Positions 36,301 to 48,170 of a DNA stretch of 64,000 nt are shown here, piece after piece (positions within the stretch are counted from its first letter, which is position 1; every line of letters begins with the position of its first letter). The position numbers and the translations under genes are program-made. The notes below the pieces were generated by a model, which saw only the letters and a list, made by a program, of their open reading frames with translations, was not told the origin of the DNA and did not search any database. Source of the stretch: Halichondria panicea (taxonomy: Eukaryota > Porifera > Demospongiae > Suberitida > Halichondriidae); the NCBI RefSeq assembly GCF_963675165.1, contig NC_087385.1:2170501-2234500 (forward strand), read 5' to 3'.

Positions 36301-37977
36301 AATTTGATTTGATACTGCAAATTAGTAAAAATGCATGTAGTCCATGTTTACATTGTGGGTTTACATTGTGGTTTACCCATTTGTGTGTGTGTGTTGCAAG
36401 GTGCTTAAAACTGTTGGTCTATACAGAGATAAAGGAATAGAGGGATTGGCAACGGAAGTAACTCATGTGATCATTTCACATTGGTGTGTACAAACCTATC
36501 CTTGATGGGAAATATTTCCCAGCACAACGCCCGCGAAATGAAGTAATATCACTTTTACTTAGCTAAATAGTCTCTTGACACCTTATTATTGCGTATAATA
36601 AGGCTACACGTGTCCTGTGCTTTATTTAAAGTGAGGTCTAAGCGTGCAAGAATTGACTGTGCTGCTCTAGAGCTGGTCTGTGCCCCTTTTAAGAAGCACT
36701 GCCGTAGCCATATGCTATTTTGCCTACAGATCTGGCTGCATATTATTATAGCAGGTTATTTTCGTATGGTGGAAATTTTCGTATTGCACGAAAATTAAAA
36801 CTACAAAATTATTCTACCGCAATAGATTCAACGTTACTATCCTGTAAATACGAATGGGTAGTCTGTACGAAAATTTGCACCAACGAAAATTACCCGCTAT
36901 ACAGTAGCTATAAATGGAGGCTACAAAAGATGAAAAAAGTCGATGACGTAGTGCATCACGGATATTAACATTTTTTAGACCGTTGCCAATCCCAGTCTAT
37001 ATATAAGAGTATAATTGTAAGAGAAGAGTGTCGAACTACCGATACCTCTACACAAAAACTGTGCACAAAGTAACATGACTCGCACGTGATGAAGTATTGT
37101 AATCTCCTAGTAAATGTTAACCGTGACGTTTTAGGGTGTGGTAATTCAACAATGACATCTGATACTAGCTAGTCGTTCGTATTCAACGTTCAGAGCTGTT
37201 CACTGCACACTGATAGGAGACGATTTCTTCACAAAAATCATTTAAATAGAGACAATAGTCAGGTTGATTTTCTCCACTTGCATTCTTTACTCATGCATTG
37301 TACAAATTCTGTGCATTGCGTAATGTTTGCGCAAACATCATCAATTGCGAGTTGCTCCTCTAAAAGCATTTTGTTGCATACATTTTGTGGGTTGACACTT
37401 ACCGAAAACACTCCCAGGCCACGCCTTCAATCTTTGCACGTTATAGCAGATCATTTTAAAATTTTCGTGTAGCCCATGAAAACAATGAAATTAAGCCCCT
37501 CGCGCTATACAGTATTTATTTGACTAGCATATTATTATGGTTGCAAATGGAATGTTCCCTTTGATCTTAAATGTACAAACAGCTAGGATACATTATTACA
37601 AACTACATAGCTCCTCCACCTTTTCCCTCTGTGGTCTTGTTTGGCTGGTGTGCAGACAGCCTCCCTTGAGTCCATCAGGGAAGTGCTGCACCTGGTCCTC
37701 CATGAGGGACACCAGGGGAGAGATGATCAGAGCCAGACAGCTGCTCGCCTGACAGTATAGGTAGGCTGGCAGCTGGTAACACAGAGACTTGCCAGAACCA
37801 GTCGAGTTGATTAGGAGGGTAGACACTCCTGTGACAAAGTAACAACTCCTATCAATAATTAAGATGTAAAAGCCATTCTCTCATGTCTGTAAGAACTAAG
37901 TAAGAAGGTATTTGTAGACGCTGTAGCAAAAACAACTTTCTACCCATGCGTGTGCAGCGTGCATGGGTAGAGTGATT

Positions 37978-38027
<50 letters not shown>

Positions 38028-41000
38028 TGTGCGTGTGTGTGTGGACACAAAATGAGCTGTTTGAGCGAACTAGACACTTCCATAGACTGCTTTAACTGCT
38101 AATGAGACAGTTGAAAAATTATAGGCTACTTGCTAGGCGATCTTATAGATCGAGTCACGAATATTCCCGTAATAACTATGTTTATAAATAAGGTCTTTAC
38201 AAGTAAATGTATCCGTTTTGCCGCTGTGCGCGTGCAATGAAGCTCAATGCATGAGGTGATGCATCTTTTTTATAATGACCTTATGTACTTTCAGGAACAC
38301 CAGGTCAACAACAAGTAAGATGTGGCCTATGAATGTGTTGATGAAGTATATGCTATGGAGGCTTTGAGGCACGGCAGTATTACAGAGGGTAGCATGCCTA
38401 TAAGGTAACCATAATAATTGGTGGGACATTTGTACATGTGAAGGTGCATCACACACGCACGTGCCCACCTGACAACACTCTCATGACCGCCTCCTCTTGA
38501 CCAGATCTGAATGAATTGTAGCCAAACTTCCTCAGAACGGAGTACACAGACTTGGGAGTGGCTATAGGGCAGTAAAATAATGGCTGAAATTGTTATTACA
38601 CTCTGTATACAACTCAAAAATTAGGCTCACAACAGAGAAAAAAGAGATGTGGAATACAACACATAATAATTATTGTACAGTCAGGGTACCGATTCTAAAA
38701 TGTTTTTAACTACACATAATGCATGTAATTACAAAAGTGTACGTACAATACATGTATAATGTATACACATGTACATTCTACTAGCTCACCTGTGATCTTT
38801 CCATCCTCTGTGGTGAACAGTGGTTCCACTGAGCGTGAACAGGGGGTGGTCCGGCTATAAGAGGGGGGCGGAGGAATGAAACTACTCTCCGTCGTATTGC
38901 CTCCATCACCATCATCATCTAACTGTGAGGTTGTGGGTGTTTTAGACCGTTCTTCTTTCGCCGCTGCAAACTTGACTCCACAAGCCATTTTTGCAGCATC
39001 TTCCACCGACGGAAATGGACTCTCTTTGGCCAGCTGTTCAAACATAGCACTGTTTATCTCTTCATCACCGGCAGCCATTTTATCCGAGAAACCGACGTCC
39101 TCCCCGTCAAATTTGCCGAGGTTTTTTGATCCGACGTTAGAATCACAATTCTTCGCCCAGTGTCCAGGATTCCCACATTTGTAGCACACACTCCTCCCAC
39201 CTTTCCCCAGACCACTCCCACCCCCACCTCCACCGCCACCGCCACTGCCACCTCCCCCTGCTCGGCTCTTTTGCATCTTCTTCCAAGCAATTCTCTTGTG
39301 AGCGGAGCCTGTCAATCCTTTTTTGTTGCGAGAGAACCTCTTCACTTTGATGTTGATACGAACAAAATTCTCGCTTACAGCAGTAGATAGGCCGGTCTTA
39401 ACGGAACTATTCTTCTTGAGTGTGGGTGTGCTAGTGTCTTTGGTGCCAGTACACTCTGAACTGTCATCAATTGATGGGCTTGGAATGTTCTTACTCTGTG
39501 AATCTTCAGCTTCAGCTGTTTCCATACGCTCAATTTCAGCGACTTCAGCTTCGGAAAATTCTGAATCAAAAAACTCAAAATCTTTAGGAGGATCTGGAGT
39601 AGTAGCTAGTGACCCTGTCTGACTTCGACTCTCGTTAAGTTTCTGACAAGCAATCTCCTTTTCAGTTTTGGATTGATTAATGGTATTCATGGTAGGATCA
39701 CCAGTAACATTGGTTACAGGAGGAGATGGGAAGCGTTGCTTGGCAGCGTTTTTCACAGATGGTTGCTTTTTCTCATGACGTAAGAAGCTACTAGAATTTA
39801 ATTTGCTAACAGTACTTGCGTTGTCTCGATTAAATGTCCATTGTTTGGGTTTGCTAACTTTACGTTCAGTTTTTACAGAATGGCTGGTTGTCTTGGTAAT
39901 GCCATGGTGATGCGACTCTAACCTGCCCAGAACAGAGCGGCTTACTGTAGAGGAGAGTGTATTCTGAATGGCAATCGTCTTTTTAACATTAGACTCCAGC
40001 TCAGAAGTGCATTGATCGGTAGCAGTGCCTCCGAGTGACGAATGAGTATGAGTATCAGCCGTACTACTGCTATTAATTGGTGAAGACCCTGCTTTCATTA
40101 TCGATGAAGATCCAGCTTGGATGTCAGTAGAGGGCCCAGGTTTGTTAGAATAAGTCGAGTGAGTTGGTTCGAGTAACCTAGCCTCAGAAAGCTCATCCCA
40201 CTTCTGGACACTAATGACAGGGTCATCCTCGTCATTGCTGTCACTGTAGCCACTCCCTCCGTCACCACTCCACGTTCCAAAGTCATCGTCAATACTGATT
40301 GATTGCCCATAGTGATTCAAGTGAGGAGAAGCTGGTAACTCCCAATCCTCCAAAAATTCTGCCATGCTGTGTTCCTTAAATGTTTTTGGTGAGTCTAGCT
40401 CTTTCAATTGTACATTTTGTGCTTCTTCACGACTAATGCTAGCATCGTCTTTCTTGGAATCTGATATCTCAATTTCTGGTTTACATCTTCCAAGCCACTG
40501 TGACGAGATTCGTGAGGTGTGTTTCTGTCTACTAGCCCTGTTTCCAGTTTTCTGAGTCAACAGTATGTTCTGACACTCCCCAGACACAAGGGACCGATGT
40601 GCTTCTTTAGAGGTGGACTTAAAGACAGTTCTATGGGTCATATTCAATTCTAGTGAGAGCGACTTTAGTTCGTTTTCCAGCTCAGAACATTTACGGGTGT
40701 CCAGAGGTTCCTGTATATAATATAAATGATGAATGCACTTAAACATCGATTTCCTTACCATGATAATGTCTTTTTCATCTTTGTTTGCGACACCATTTTT
40801 TGAAGAGACATCCTTTCCCGTACTCTCATCCCCCACACCTCCACTGGTCGCAGGATCACCGTTGTTATTGGTAACAGTCACATATCCCTTCCCCTTGGTC
40901 CAGCGTCTCAATTTCCACACTGGCTTCCTCTGCTCACCGCTAGGTGCATTTTCATCCTCCTTCACTTTGACGGGCTTGTTCAGGGTTCGACCAAACACCT

Positions 41001-41533
41001 CTTCATCACCAGTGGGCACGGGAAATGAGGGCGGAGCTACTTCATTTAATGCGCCATCAATGTGTGAGGGGTGGGATTTCAAGTGGCGATACTGTCGATA
41101 AGCATCTGCAACAAATACAATTGTCCACGTAAGTACTGTGAAATATGCATGCATTTTGGCTAGCAAGGAATGCAATGATCCCTCACCTTGAATTTCTGCA
41201 GGGCTGTTCTCGATGTCAGTCTATAAAAGGTATAGCGTTAACTTAGATTACTCGTAAGAGCATACATTACACACCTACATACACCCTAATCAGTTCGCCA
41301 AAAATTCTAAAAGCTCAAAATACATTTCAAAGACCACTCCTCAAGTTGCCTCACCTTTGACGGTTTCCGACTGTGTTTTCTTTCAAACATGGACTCCCAA
41401 CCCTTGAGCTCCTTCTTCAAAGATTGCAACATCCTCCTAGAGAAGTGTGGACCATTAGTACATATAGATCTACACTCCATTGTGCTTTGTACTGATTAGC
41501 TATGTGTTACCTTTCTCCATTAGTAGACTCCAT
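30350..41533 (-). CDS. RECQL4: ATP-dependent DNA helicase Q4 (Sld2-RecQ fusion)
   Basis: Nuclear (in vertebrates also mitochondrial) helicase needed for replication initiation and repair. Fourteen exons: 41533-41511, 41436-41355, 41220-41187, 41105-40759, 40710-38790, 38561-38469, 37828-37620, 34643-34437, 34248-34072, 33706-33215, 32869-32748, 32449-32368, 31973-31754, 31059-30350; 4719 nt, 1572 residues (human 1208). The N-terminus [20 protein letters not shown] with [13 protein letters not shown] is the Sld2-like region. A CCHC zinc knuckle ([14 protein letters not shown]) precedes the helicase. Walker A is [14 protein letters not shown], motif II IDEAHC, motif [12 protein letters not shown]. 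The C-terminus with [14 protein letters not shown] and FWRRHM matches human RECQL4 to the end. The extra length is mainly a low-complexity Ser/Thr-rich linker in the large exon. A 48-bp intron and a ~3 kb intron just after Walker A stand out. Head-to-head with NUDCD1. Confidence 0.96.
31241..31712. mobile_element. Palindromic MITE-like copies (TATATTTTCG family) in RECQL4 intron
   Basis: Two overlapping copies. One begins at 31241 with CGGTACTATATTTTCGCGG. The second is a compact foldback at about 31620-31712 with inner words GGCACTATATTTTCG and CGAAAATATAGTGCC, and outer TCAAAAATAACC. The same family occurs at 33842-33994. Confidence 0.65.
32141..32333. mobile_element. Foldback MITE (GCGGGTAATTTTCG family), copy 1
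   Basis: About 190 bp with inverted ends TATAGCGGGTAATTT and AAAATTACCCGCTATA in a RECQL4 intron. The interior carries CCACGAA words typical of the other copies. Confidence 0.75.
33842..33994. mobile_element. Foldback MITE (GGCACTAAATTTTCG family) in RECQL4 intron
   Basis: About 153 bp; ends GGTTATTTTTGGGGCAC and GTGCCTCAAAAATAAC are inverted copies; inner arms AAATTTTCG and complement. It shares the interior phrase AAATGACCACACCC with the copy starting at 31241. Confidence 0.75.
34778..34957. mobile_element. Foldback MITE (GCGGGTAATTTTCG family), copy 2
   Basis: 180 bp, ends TACCGTATAGAGGGTAATTT and AAATTACCCGCTATACGGTA. Arms continue through TTTTGTCCCCCGAAAATT. It lies in the 3 kb RECQL4 intron. 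Confidence 0.85.
35889..35991. repeat. Imperfect palindrome in RECQL4 intron
   Basis: AGTTATAACACG near the left end pairs with CGTGTTATAACT near the right end; inside, GTGCACTCGGG and TATTGCACT words are mirrored. A separate foldback sequence, non-coding. Confidence 0.6.
36747..36906. mobile_element. Foldback MITE (GCGGGTAATTTTCG family), copy 3 (diverged)
   Basis: About 160 bp with ends TATAGCAGGTTATTTTCG and CGAAAATTACCCGCTATA. A shorter relic of similar ends lies at 37443-37513. Confidence 0.65.
37979..38042. repeat. GT microsatellite in RECQL4 intron
   Basis: About 60 bp of GT with a few GC interruptions near its right end. Confidence 0.95.
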
Positions 41534-41665
41534 ATCATTTCACAGTTAAGTACGTTCAGCTAAAGCCCTTTGAATTCTCAGGTCCAAAGGAGAAAGGGGG
41601 ACCAGCCACGCCTCTTCTTCTCTTCTGACCACCACGTGGAGTAACTTTTTGCCAGCTAAAAGAAC
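41534..41665. promoter_or_regulatory. Divergent promoter RECQL4 / NUDCD1
   Basis: Just 132 bp between the two start codons, the tightest of the four head-to-head pairs here. Includes a short palindrome-like CCACGTGG at about 41631-41638, a possible E-box (inference). Confidence 0.75.
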
Positions 41666-44600
41666 ATGGCTTTCAAGCCAAATAGAGATCTCCTGAATGT
41701 GAACTTTGAAGGCTACAAGTTGTCCCTATCTCCCATTACATGCTTGAGCTGTGCCATCCAAGGAGAGGTGCATGCAGCCACTCTAAAGGAGGGTGCCTTC
41801 TCCTACCATCATGTGAGAGCATTCTCCCTGCATAACCACCTCACTCCTGATCCATACGATGAGAGCAGTGTCTACTGGTGCAACAAAGATGGGAGCATAC
41901 AGAGGGGAACCTATGCGGTGAGATCGCACACATGATGTACTGACTGAAGTATCGTGATATATAAAACAAGCCATTTAGTTTCATTGCCCGTGCGCTCTTA
42001 ATTCCAGCCTACCGTGCCTTCGAATTTTATTGCTGACTGTACAAGATTTTGTCACGTAACTATAGTACCATACCATGATTGATGTAATCGCATGTTGTCC
42101 TATTATTCACTGTGATTACTGCAGTGATTAATCGCATATCAGTAATTGCACGTCGTCATTAACGACGTGCAATTACTGCCTTGACGACCGCACATTCGAA
42201 TAACGGCCACGGCTAATTTTTTCACTGAAACTGCAGCTAAAAATGTCCTTAAAACTGCATCACACACGATTATAGTATGGCTACTCGTGCAATAAGGGAT
42301 TAATAGCACTCATAACAAGCACTGGCAAGGTTAATAGCACTCGGCTACACCTCGTGCAATTAGTATCCTTGCCATCTTATTACTCGTGCTATTAATCCCA
42401 TATTGCACTCTTAGCCATACTATTAATTACAGCGCCACGTCAGCATCAGCATAACTTTTGAGGCCCTAAAAGAAGCGCCTACCGTTGCTGTAATTATTTT
42501 TTCTGGCGCTTATAAACTTGTTTGAGACACCAAGACCATGCATAATCCTGCATCTTTCACTTCCTTCACACTACGGCAGTTGTCTGACCCATAGCTACAG
42601 TCAATGAATGTTGTTCACGAGTCACTCAGCTCTCAACGGTGCAGCTAGCTAGCAGTGAAACTGAGCTAGACCACGCCCATTTTCTCTAAAATGTGTATAC
42701 TAGCTGTAGAACATAAGCGCTACCATAATTTTGGCGCCAGTTGGACTGAACGCAATTTTTGTGTTCTAAAAGATGCGCCACTCAGAAAGTGGAATTAATT
42801 GTTCCTCACCTCAAATATGATACTGAACTGAACCATTGATTACGTTTCTGAATTTCCGCAGTATACTCCAATTCATTATTTAGGAGACAAGTATAACTCA
42901 ATTTAAGTGTTCCAATAACCAACCCTAAAATAATGGGCCATCGCTTTACCTACATGTGGATACACCCTCGACCCCTACAGGGGACCACCAGTGCTGAACT
43001 GACAGTGAAGCTGGTATACAGTGGAGATAGTGTTCCCGATATCTGCAACAACCTGTCTCTTGTACTTGTGAGTCCACAGCTGGCGCTGCACTCGTCTGGA
43101 CGAGAGATGAGTCTACTGCACACTGGCAGGAGAGAGGAAGGACGCAAGGTACATGTACAGTGGTACTACTAGTTGGATATCGCGTATCATTCTACTAAAA
43201 TGTCGTGCATTCCTATAAAAACCCGTTGGTAACATTGTCATTGCGGCATCCTAAAGTAGTAATCATCCTAACACCAGATTGTCGTTGTAACTGAGATCAA
43301 ATTTTCTACGTTGCAAATAATTAATTATATATACTTATTGAAAGAGATCATCTTTGTACAGAAGTTGCATGCATACCTTTCCCCACTACATTATAATAAT
43401 TATCTTCTACAGTGGGAGCTGATCAAGACCTACACACTTTCCGAGAGCTCTTCTGTTTCGATCACACGAGCGACCATCACTGATGACTCATCAATACAAC
43501 TGCTCATTACCGAGCTGCAGATTCCGTCCTCAACTACAGCTAGTGATGAAAGGGTTAAGGATAATATTGTAAAGTGCACATGGTACAAGATAAAGTTCAA
43601 ATCCTCCATCGAGACCATCCAACATTCAGCAGCTATAGTACGAGACTCACTCGAATCCATCACAGAAATCACATCCTTTCACTCTAAATCTCTTCCACTC
43701 TACACAGCGTTTCAATCCCACCCCACACACAGCACACAATACCTCCTCTTCATGAGTGAAACCACACCCACTCTGCCCTCGAAAACCACACCAAAGGATT
43801 GCGACATCCACCCTTCAGCGAGCCCACCCCCCGCCGAAGACGCAAACGTTGACACACAATCTCACTTTGGACTCGGTTACAGCACTGACAAGTACGAGTG
43901 GTCTCAAACAGACTCTGAAGTGGTAGTGAGGTTTGAAGTACCTAAGGGAGTGACAAAGAGAGAGATTTACTGCGTAATATCTCGGCAGGAGCTTGTTGTC
44001 GGGTTGACGGATGGTACCACGTTCTTGAGGGGGGAGCTCCATGACATCATTGATACTGAGGGAAGCACTTGGACAATCGAGAATGGCACGTGAGTTTGGA
44101 TATTACCCATGTACGCTTTGGAGTTTCGTAAACTGAATGATTATAAGTGGCCCTGCCTTGTTCATTACATAACCTCTAATCAGAACTAAAAATGTTCATG
44201 GTTAAATGTAAATTAAATAGCTTTGTTGATGAGCCAAGTGAGAATTGGGTGTATACGGTGCTACCATAACCTGAGTCAATTTCAAGCAGCGTTATGATTT
44301 TGTGACAAGCCGAAGCTTAGCGATATACATTACTGCCTCTTTTCTCTAAATAAATTTGTGTCGGCCCCTAATGCCGTTAATCTGAGCTTGAAAGATCAAG
44401 AATGCATTTAGTTTTGCATTTCTTAATGTATGCTGTTTTTATTAAGCACATGTACTAATGTTTGTATCCACATGCAGGTTGGAGGTGACACTGGACAAGA
44501 GTCAGTGTGGGGTTCAATGGCCACGCCTCAAGAGAGGAGAAGAAGGTGTGGTCACCAGGCCAGAGGTCAACAGTGAAAGCTCAGGAAAGGTACAGCATTG

Positions 44601-45489
44601 TATGTACATGTAGTACGTACTATAGAAACATTTCACCTACCGTCCAAAAATTAGAGAATCTTTTGCTGTACGTACAGTTGTACTGCTAATACAACTCTTG
44701 CCCTCAGGGCTACCGTGTACATGCATTTGTTTATCGTTGTGTATGTCTGTTACCACCCTGCAGACGTCTGCCCCACCAGAGGCCAAGAGACCACGTCCCC
44801 TTGTGTCATGTGAGCAAGAGGAATGTGACACAGCTGATGAGGAAGCTACACTCTACCTCGTATCACAGGACGGAGCTCTCGTGAACAAAGTGAGTTGTAA
44901 TTAATATAATTATAAATTGTACACGACTCTTCAACGCACAGTTGTGCGTGCTTTCCTATGTAACTGCTACATGTAAGAACTGCTTACATGTATCTTGCTT
45001 TGCAGCAAAGAAATTTGGTACATATATATTTTGTGAATCATTGTTATTGTTTGTGTCTCTCCTCCTCAGGCCTCACTGTCAGGACGCCAGCTAGTCTTCA
45101 CCGCCCCCTCGCAACCAGACCACGCCCACTACTTCATCACCCGTCACGATGTGGATGCCATTGTCTGGATTCCATCGTCCACGACATTGGAAGAGCCGTC
45201 ATGGACACACGTGAACACATTCAACGCTCTTGGCTACGTGCAAGCTTCCAAGGAAAACAGAAAATTCACAACTTCTCCTCCTAACCTGAAGTTTGCTGTG
45301 ATTACTGACTGTACCAGACACATCTTTGTGTACATCCAACCAGAGGAGGGCGTGATGGGTAACAAGGCACGGGAGTTTGTGTATACCCTGAGTGAAAAGA
45401 TGGATATACTCGGACTGACTGCTTCGAATAGTGGCCTCGTGTTCGTGCTCACTCCTAGGACGCTGTTTGCACTCAAACTGCCTTTATGA
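41666..45489 (+). CDS. NUDCD1: NudC domain-containing protein 1
   Basis: Probable HSP90 co-chaperone-type protein with a CS domain; in humans (583 residues) it partners COPI or DHX15-type clients. Six exons, 41666-41917, 42981-43148, 43413-44089, 44478-44589, 44764-44889 and 45070-45489, total 1755 nt (584 residues). The start MAFKPNRDLLNVNFEGYKLS aligns with the human FEGYKLSLEP region. The CS domain covers about residues 295-385 (YEWSQTDSEVVVRFEVPKGV ... STWTIENG). The C-terminal beta-propeller-like half has HDVDAIVWIP and HVNTFNALGYVQASKENRKF, nearly identical to human. Length and architecture are complete. Intron 1 (1063 bp) contains a foldback element. Confidence 0.96.
42271..42423. mobile_element. 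Foldback MITE-like element in NUDCD1 intron 1
   Basis: About 150 bp; left arm ATAGTATGGCTACTCGTGCA with GGATTAATAGCAC, right arm GTGCTATTAATCCCATATTG with TTAGCCATACTAT. A non-coding palindrome distinct from the GCGGGTAATTTTCG family. Confidence 0.75.
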
Positions 45490-45702
45490 TTTCATACGCA
45501 GCTAATAGTTGGTGTATGACTGTATAACCTTTATAATTATAATTATACAAATCATTTCATTTTGTGTAAACATGTATTTTGAATATAAATAGTTCTGAAA
45601 AATTAATTTTATGTGCAGATAGAAAAATGAGCACTCTGGCATTCACGTGAATTCATATATGGACATATTAAAAAGAGAGGGTTAGATCATTATCATGAGT
45701 GT

Positions 45703-47479
45703 CTAGAGGATTTCCTCTGTTATTTTTTCTGCTACCGATACAATTCCTTTTCTGCCCTGCAAACAAGAAGAGATAGTGTTGAAATGTGCACGTTCTAGAA
45801 TATATAGTGCGAGTACATGTACCAAGGGCTTGCTTTGACTCAATAAGGGACACTGCATTATAAAAATATGAACTGTGCCTCCATGGCCAAATTTACTTTC
45901 CTATATCAACCTCTCTACAATAGACAAATGAGGATTAAATTTGTTACGTGTCCTTTAATCGGAGGTTCTCACACTTCATAATTATGATAGCTATTAATTG
46001 TGAAGTAAGAACCTCCGATTAAACATGTAGTATAGCCGATTTTTAAACACTCGACAATTATTATGCTCAGCTATAATTTTAGGATCAAATTAACGTCAGA
46101 GTAAACCTCAACCATATAACTAAGGGAAGGGCTTAATGAACAGGAAATGCCTCCAGGCTATAAATAATAAGTGTGTGCTCACATTGTCCACTGTGCTCTT
46201 GTACTGGCTCAACCATATGCTCTCCAGAAGTCCACCAATAACTGGGATGGTTATGTTGACATTAGCGCTCTGCTTCAATACAGTCCTACAGTGAGAAAAT
46301 AGAGAGCACAAGTATAAATGTCAGGATTTATGGCCAGGGGGAGACTTCTACTCCTAGAGGAAGTTAAGAAATTACAGGGTTTGAGATTGGTTCTGATGCA
46401 ATTTCAGCTGACACATGAAGCTATTTGGAAGTAGAAAACAATGTAGAAAGGAATTGAAAATTGCCTATAATTATGTCAACTGCAGGTACACGTATCATCA
46501 CTCTTTTAACATAGCCTGGCCTGGTTTCTAACATTGCCCTCCCTCTATGCATCCCTGAAAGTGTCTCTATTGAAGAAAACTGTATATTAAGGCGCACTAC
46601 CACCAAGGAAACCACAATCGGTATTTCAATCAGTGCGTTGGGAGGCTTCAGACGTCTACGGCATACAGAACACCTGTGAATAACTACAGCAGACAAACTC
46701 ACAATCGGTGACTCACTTATTGCGATCCTCTGGACACACTGAGTACACAAGTGTCTCATCCATGGTGAAGAAATTCTGTTTAGAGATCTAGAAGCAAGAG
46801 AGCACATTGTCAAAATACGAAAAAACTGATTGTCAATTTCTTACATTTCTTGCTCGTATAGTGAGAGTTTGTCGGCCCACATCGCACACCGACTGCTCAC
46901 TGACCGTCACTTCTGGATCAGTACCAGTCATCTGTAGGGGGGAGGGGTCATGGTCTGCCTTAGCTCTAATTTCTTACACCGCAACAACATTCTCTAAGAG
47001 CTACATACGTACTAGACCTAACTTTTGCATGTAAAAACTGTTAGAATTATTAGAATTATGAGTATACACCGCATGCAAATCCTGTCACCTACCCATTGGA
47101 CTGGTACAGAACTAACAACCCCCCTATCCTTAGATACACACGCACATTACCCTAGTAATGAAAGAGGGTATATTCCACCGAGTACAGAACAGTCTACGAC
47201 TGAGGATACGTGTGCCAACTGCCTCTCCCGGGGCAGCTGTCACGCTACGCTCCAGTGTGTCTAGAGAGTGCACGCTGGATGAGTAGGGATTGGGATACTT
47301 GCGATAGGCTGCCTCCACCATACGCTCCCAAGGAAAACTGAAAGGGTGGGATAAAAATGAATATAGAATCTAGATATAGATTTAGCAGTAAACTTTACTG
47401 GACCTGAGACAACATACTTGAAGACGTGCACATTGGACCATTCGGTTTGATCCTCTTGCTCATCGCTCTTGCTAGCCAT
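45703..47479 (-). CDS. PRELI/MSF1 domain protein, PRELID3 (slowmo)-like
   Basis: Mitochondrial intermembrane-space phospholipid transfer protein by family (Ups/PRELI with TRIAP1 partner; PRELID3 moves phosphatidylserine). Six exons, 47479-47418, 47337-47151, 46931-46845, 46787-46717, 46285-46183 and 45756-45703, sum to 564 nt (187 residues; PRELID3B about 194). The sequence HVFNFPWERMVEAAYRKYPN followed by LDTLERSV and SRRLFCTRWNIPS is the PRELI signature; EKTVL-like KTVLKQSANVNITI and ESIWLSQYKSTV complete the domain. It fits PRELID3 better than PRELID1 in the FPWE and KTVLxQ segments, but orthology is not proven. It shares a promoter with the small plus-strand gene. Confidence 0.88.
45953..46023. 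repeat. Short strong hairpin in PRELID3-like intron
   Basis: TTTAATCGGAGGTTCT with ACACTTCA on the left and TGAAGTAAGAACCTCCGATT on the right are inverted, loop about 22 bp. Possibly a short foldback insertion or a structured RNA. Confidence 0.8.
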
Positions 47480-47689
47480 TCTTGTATCCTGAAACTGGTA
47501 AAGGGTAGTAATTCAATAAACAATTTTTGTCTGGGAACTGCCAACTGATAAAGGGTCTCATATATGACTCCAATAAACAATTTTTGTCTGGGGAACTGAA
47601 AACTGGTAAAGGGTCATAACTCAAATAAAATTAATGGGCTTTAAGATAGAAGGACCTAGAAGAACTAGAAGAAGGTGAACCCAGCGGAG
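47480..47689. promoter_or_regulatory. Divergent promoter PRELID3-like / small membrane gene
   Basis: 210 bp between start codons. Contains a tandem duplication of CAATAAACAATTTTTGTCTG (near 47512 and 47571). Confidence 0.7.
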
Positions 47690-48021
47690 ATGCTCCCTCT
47701 TTTATCAAGACTACGTGATGTAAGGTTCTCAATGAAATCTGTAGCAGTTGGATGGTAAGTCTACACCACTCTGGTTGAGTAGGCTTTATAGCCAATATAG
47801 GTGTCAGCTCGAGTACATATAATTTAATTCATTGTCCTTGTTCGTCTATTATTTCATCTCTCACTCCATGCAGGGTGGTGGTGATTGTAGCAGGTGTGAG
47901 CTCGTTCATCTGGTGCAAACGTGACATCGATCGTCGGAGATTGGAGGAGCTGAAAGCAGATCAGAGGGAGAGACGAAGCAGACGACCACTCACAATAGGC
48001 AATGCTGGAAGACATTCTTAG
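47690..48021 (+). CDS. 70-residue single-pass membrane protein, possibly mitochondrial
   Basis: Two exons, 47690-47754 and 47874-48021, with donor GTAAGT and acceptor CATGCAG; 213 nt. The protein has a basic, amphipathic N-terminus (MLPLLSRLRDVRFSMKSVAV), one hydrophobic helix (VVVIVAGVSSFIW) and a charged tail (CKRDIDRRRLEELKADQRER). The layout resembles small mitochondrial inner-membrane assembly factors, and its divergent partner is a mitochondrial lipid-transfer family gene; that location is inference. I could not assign a family. Confidence 0.72.
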
Positions 48022-48170
48022 CTCATGCATTCACTTCATTTGTCGAGCACATTTGCACCATGGTATATTAAATTGATAGTGATCACTGTGGGACCAATGA
48101 TATTGATGTACGTATCTAAACTAGATCAGCTATTATCAGCATAATGAACTTGATACTATAGCTGAAGCCA

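Noticed and set aside
38876-41101. Plus-strand frames across the large RECQL4 exon
   Set aside because: They are antisense shadows of a Ser/Thr-rich coding exon, with no splice or start context.
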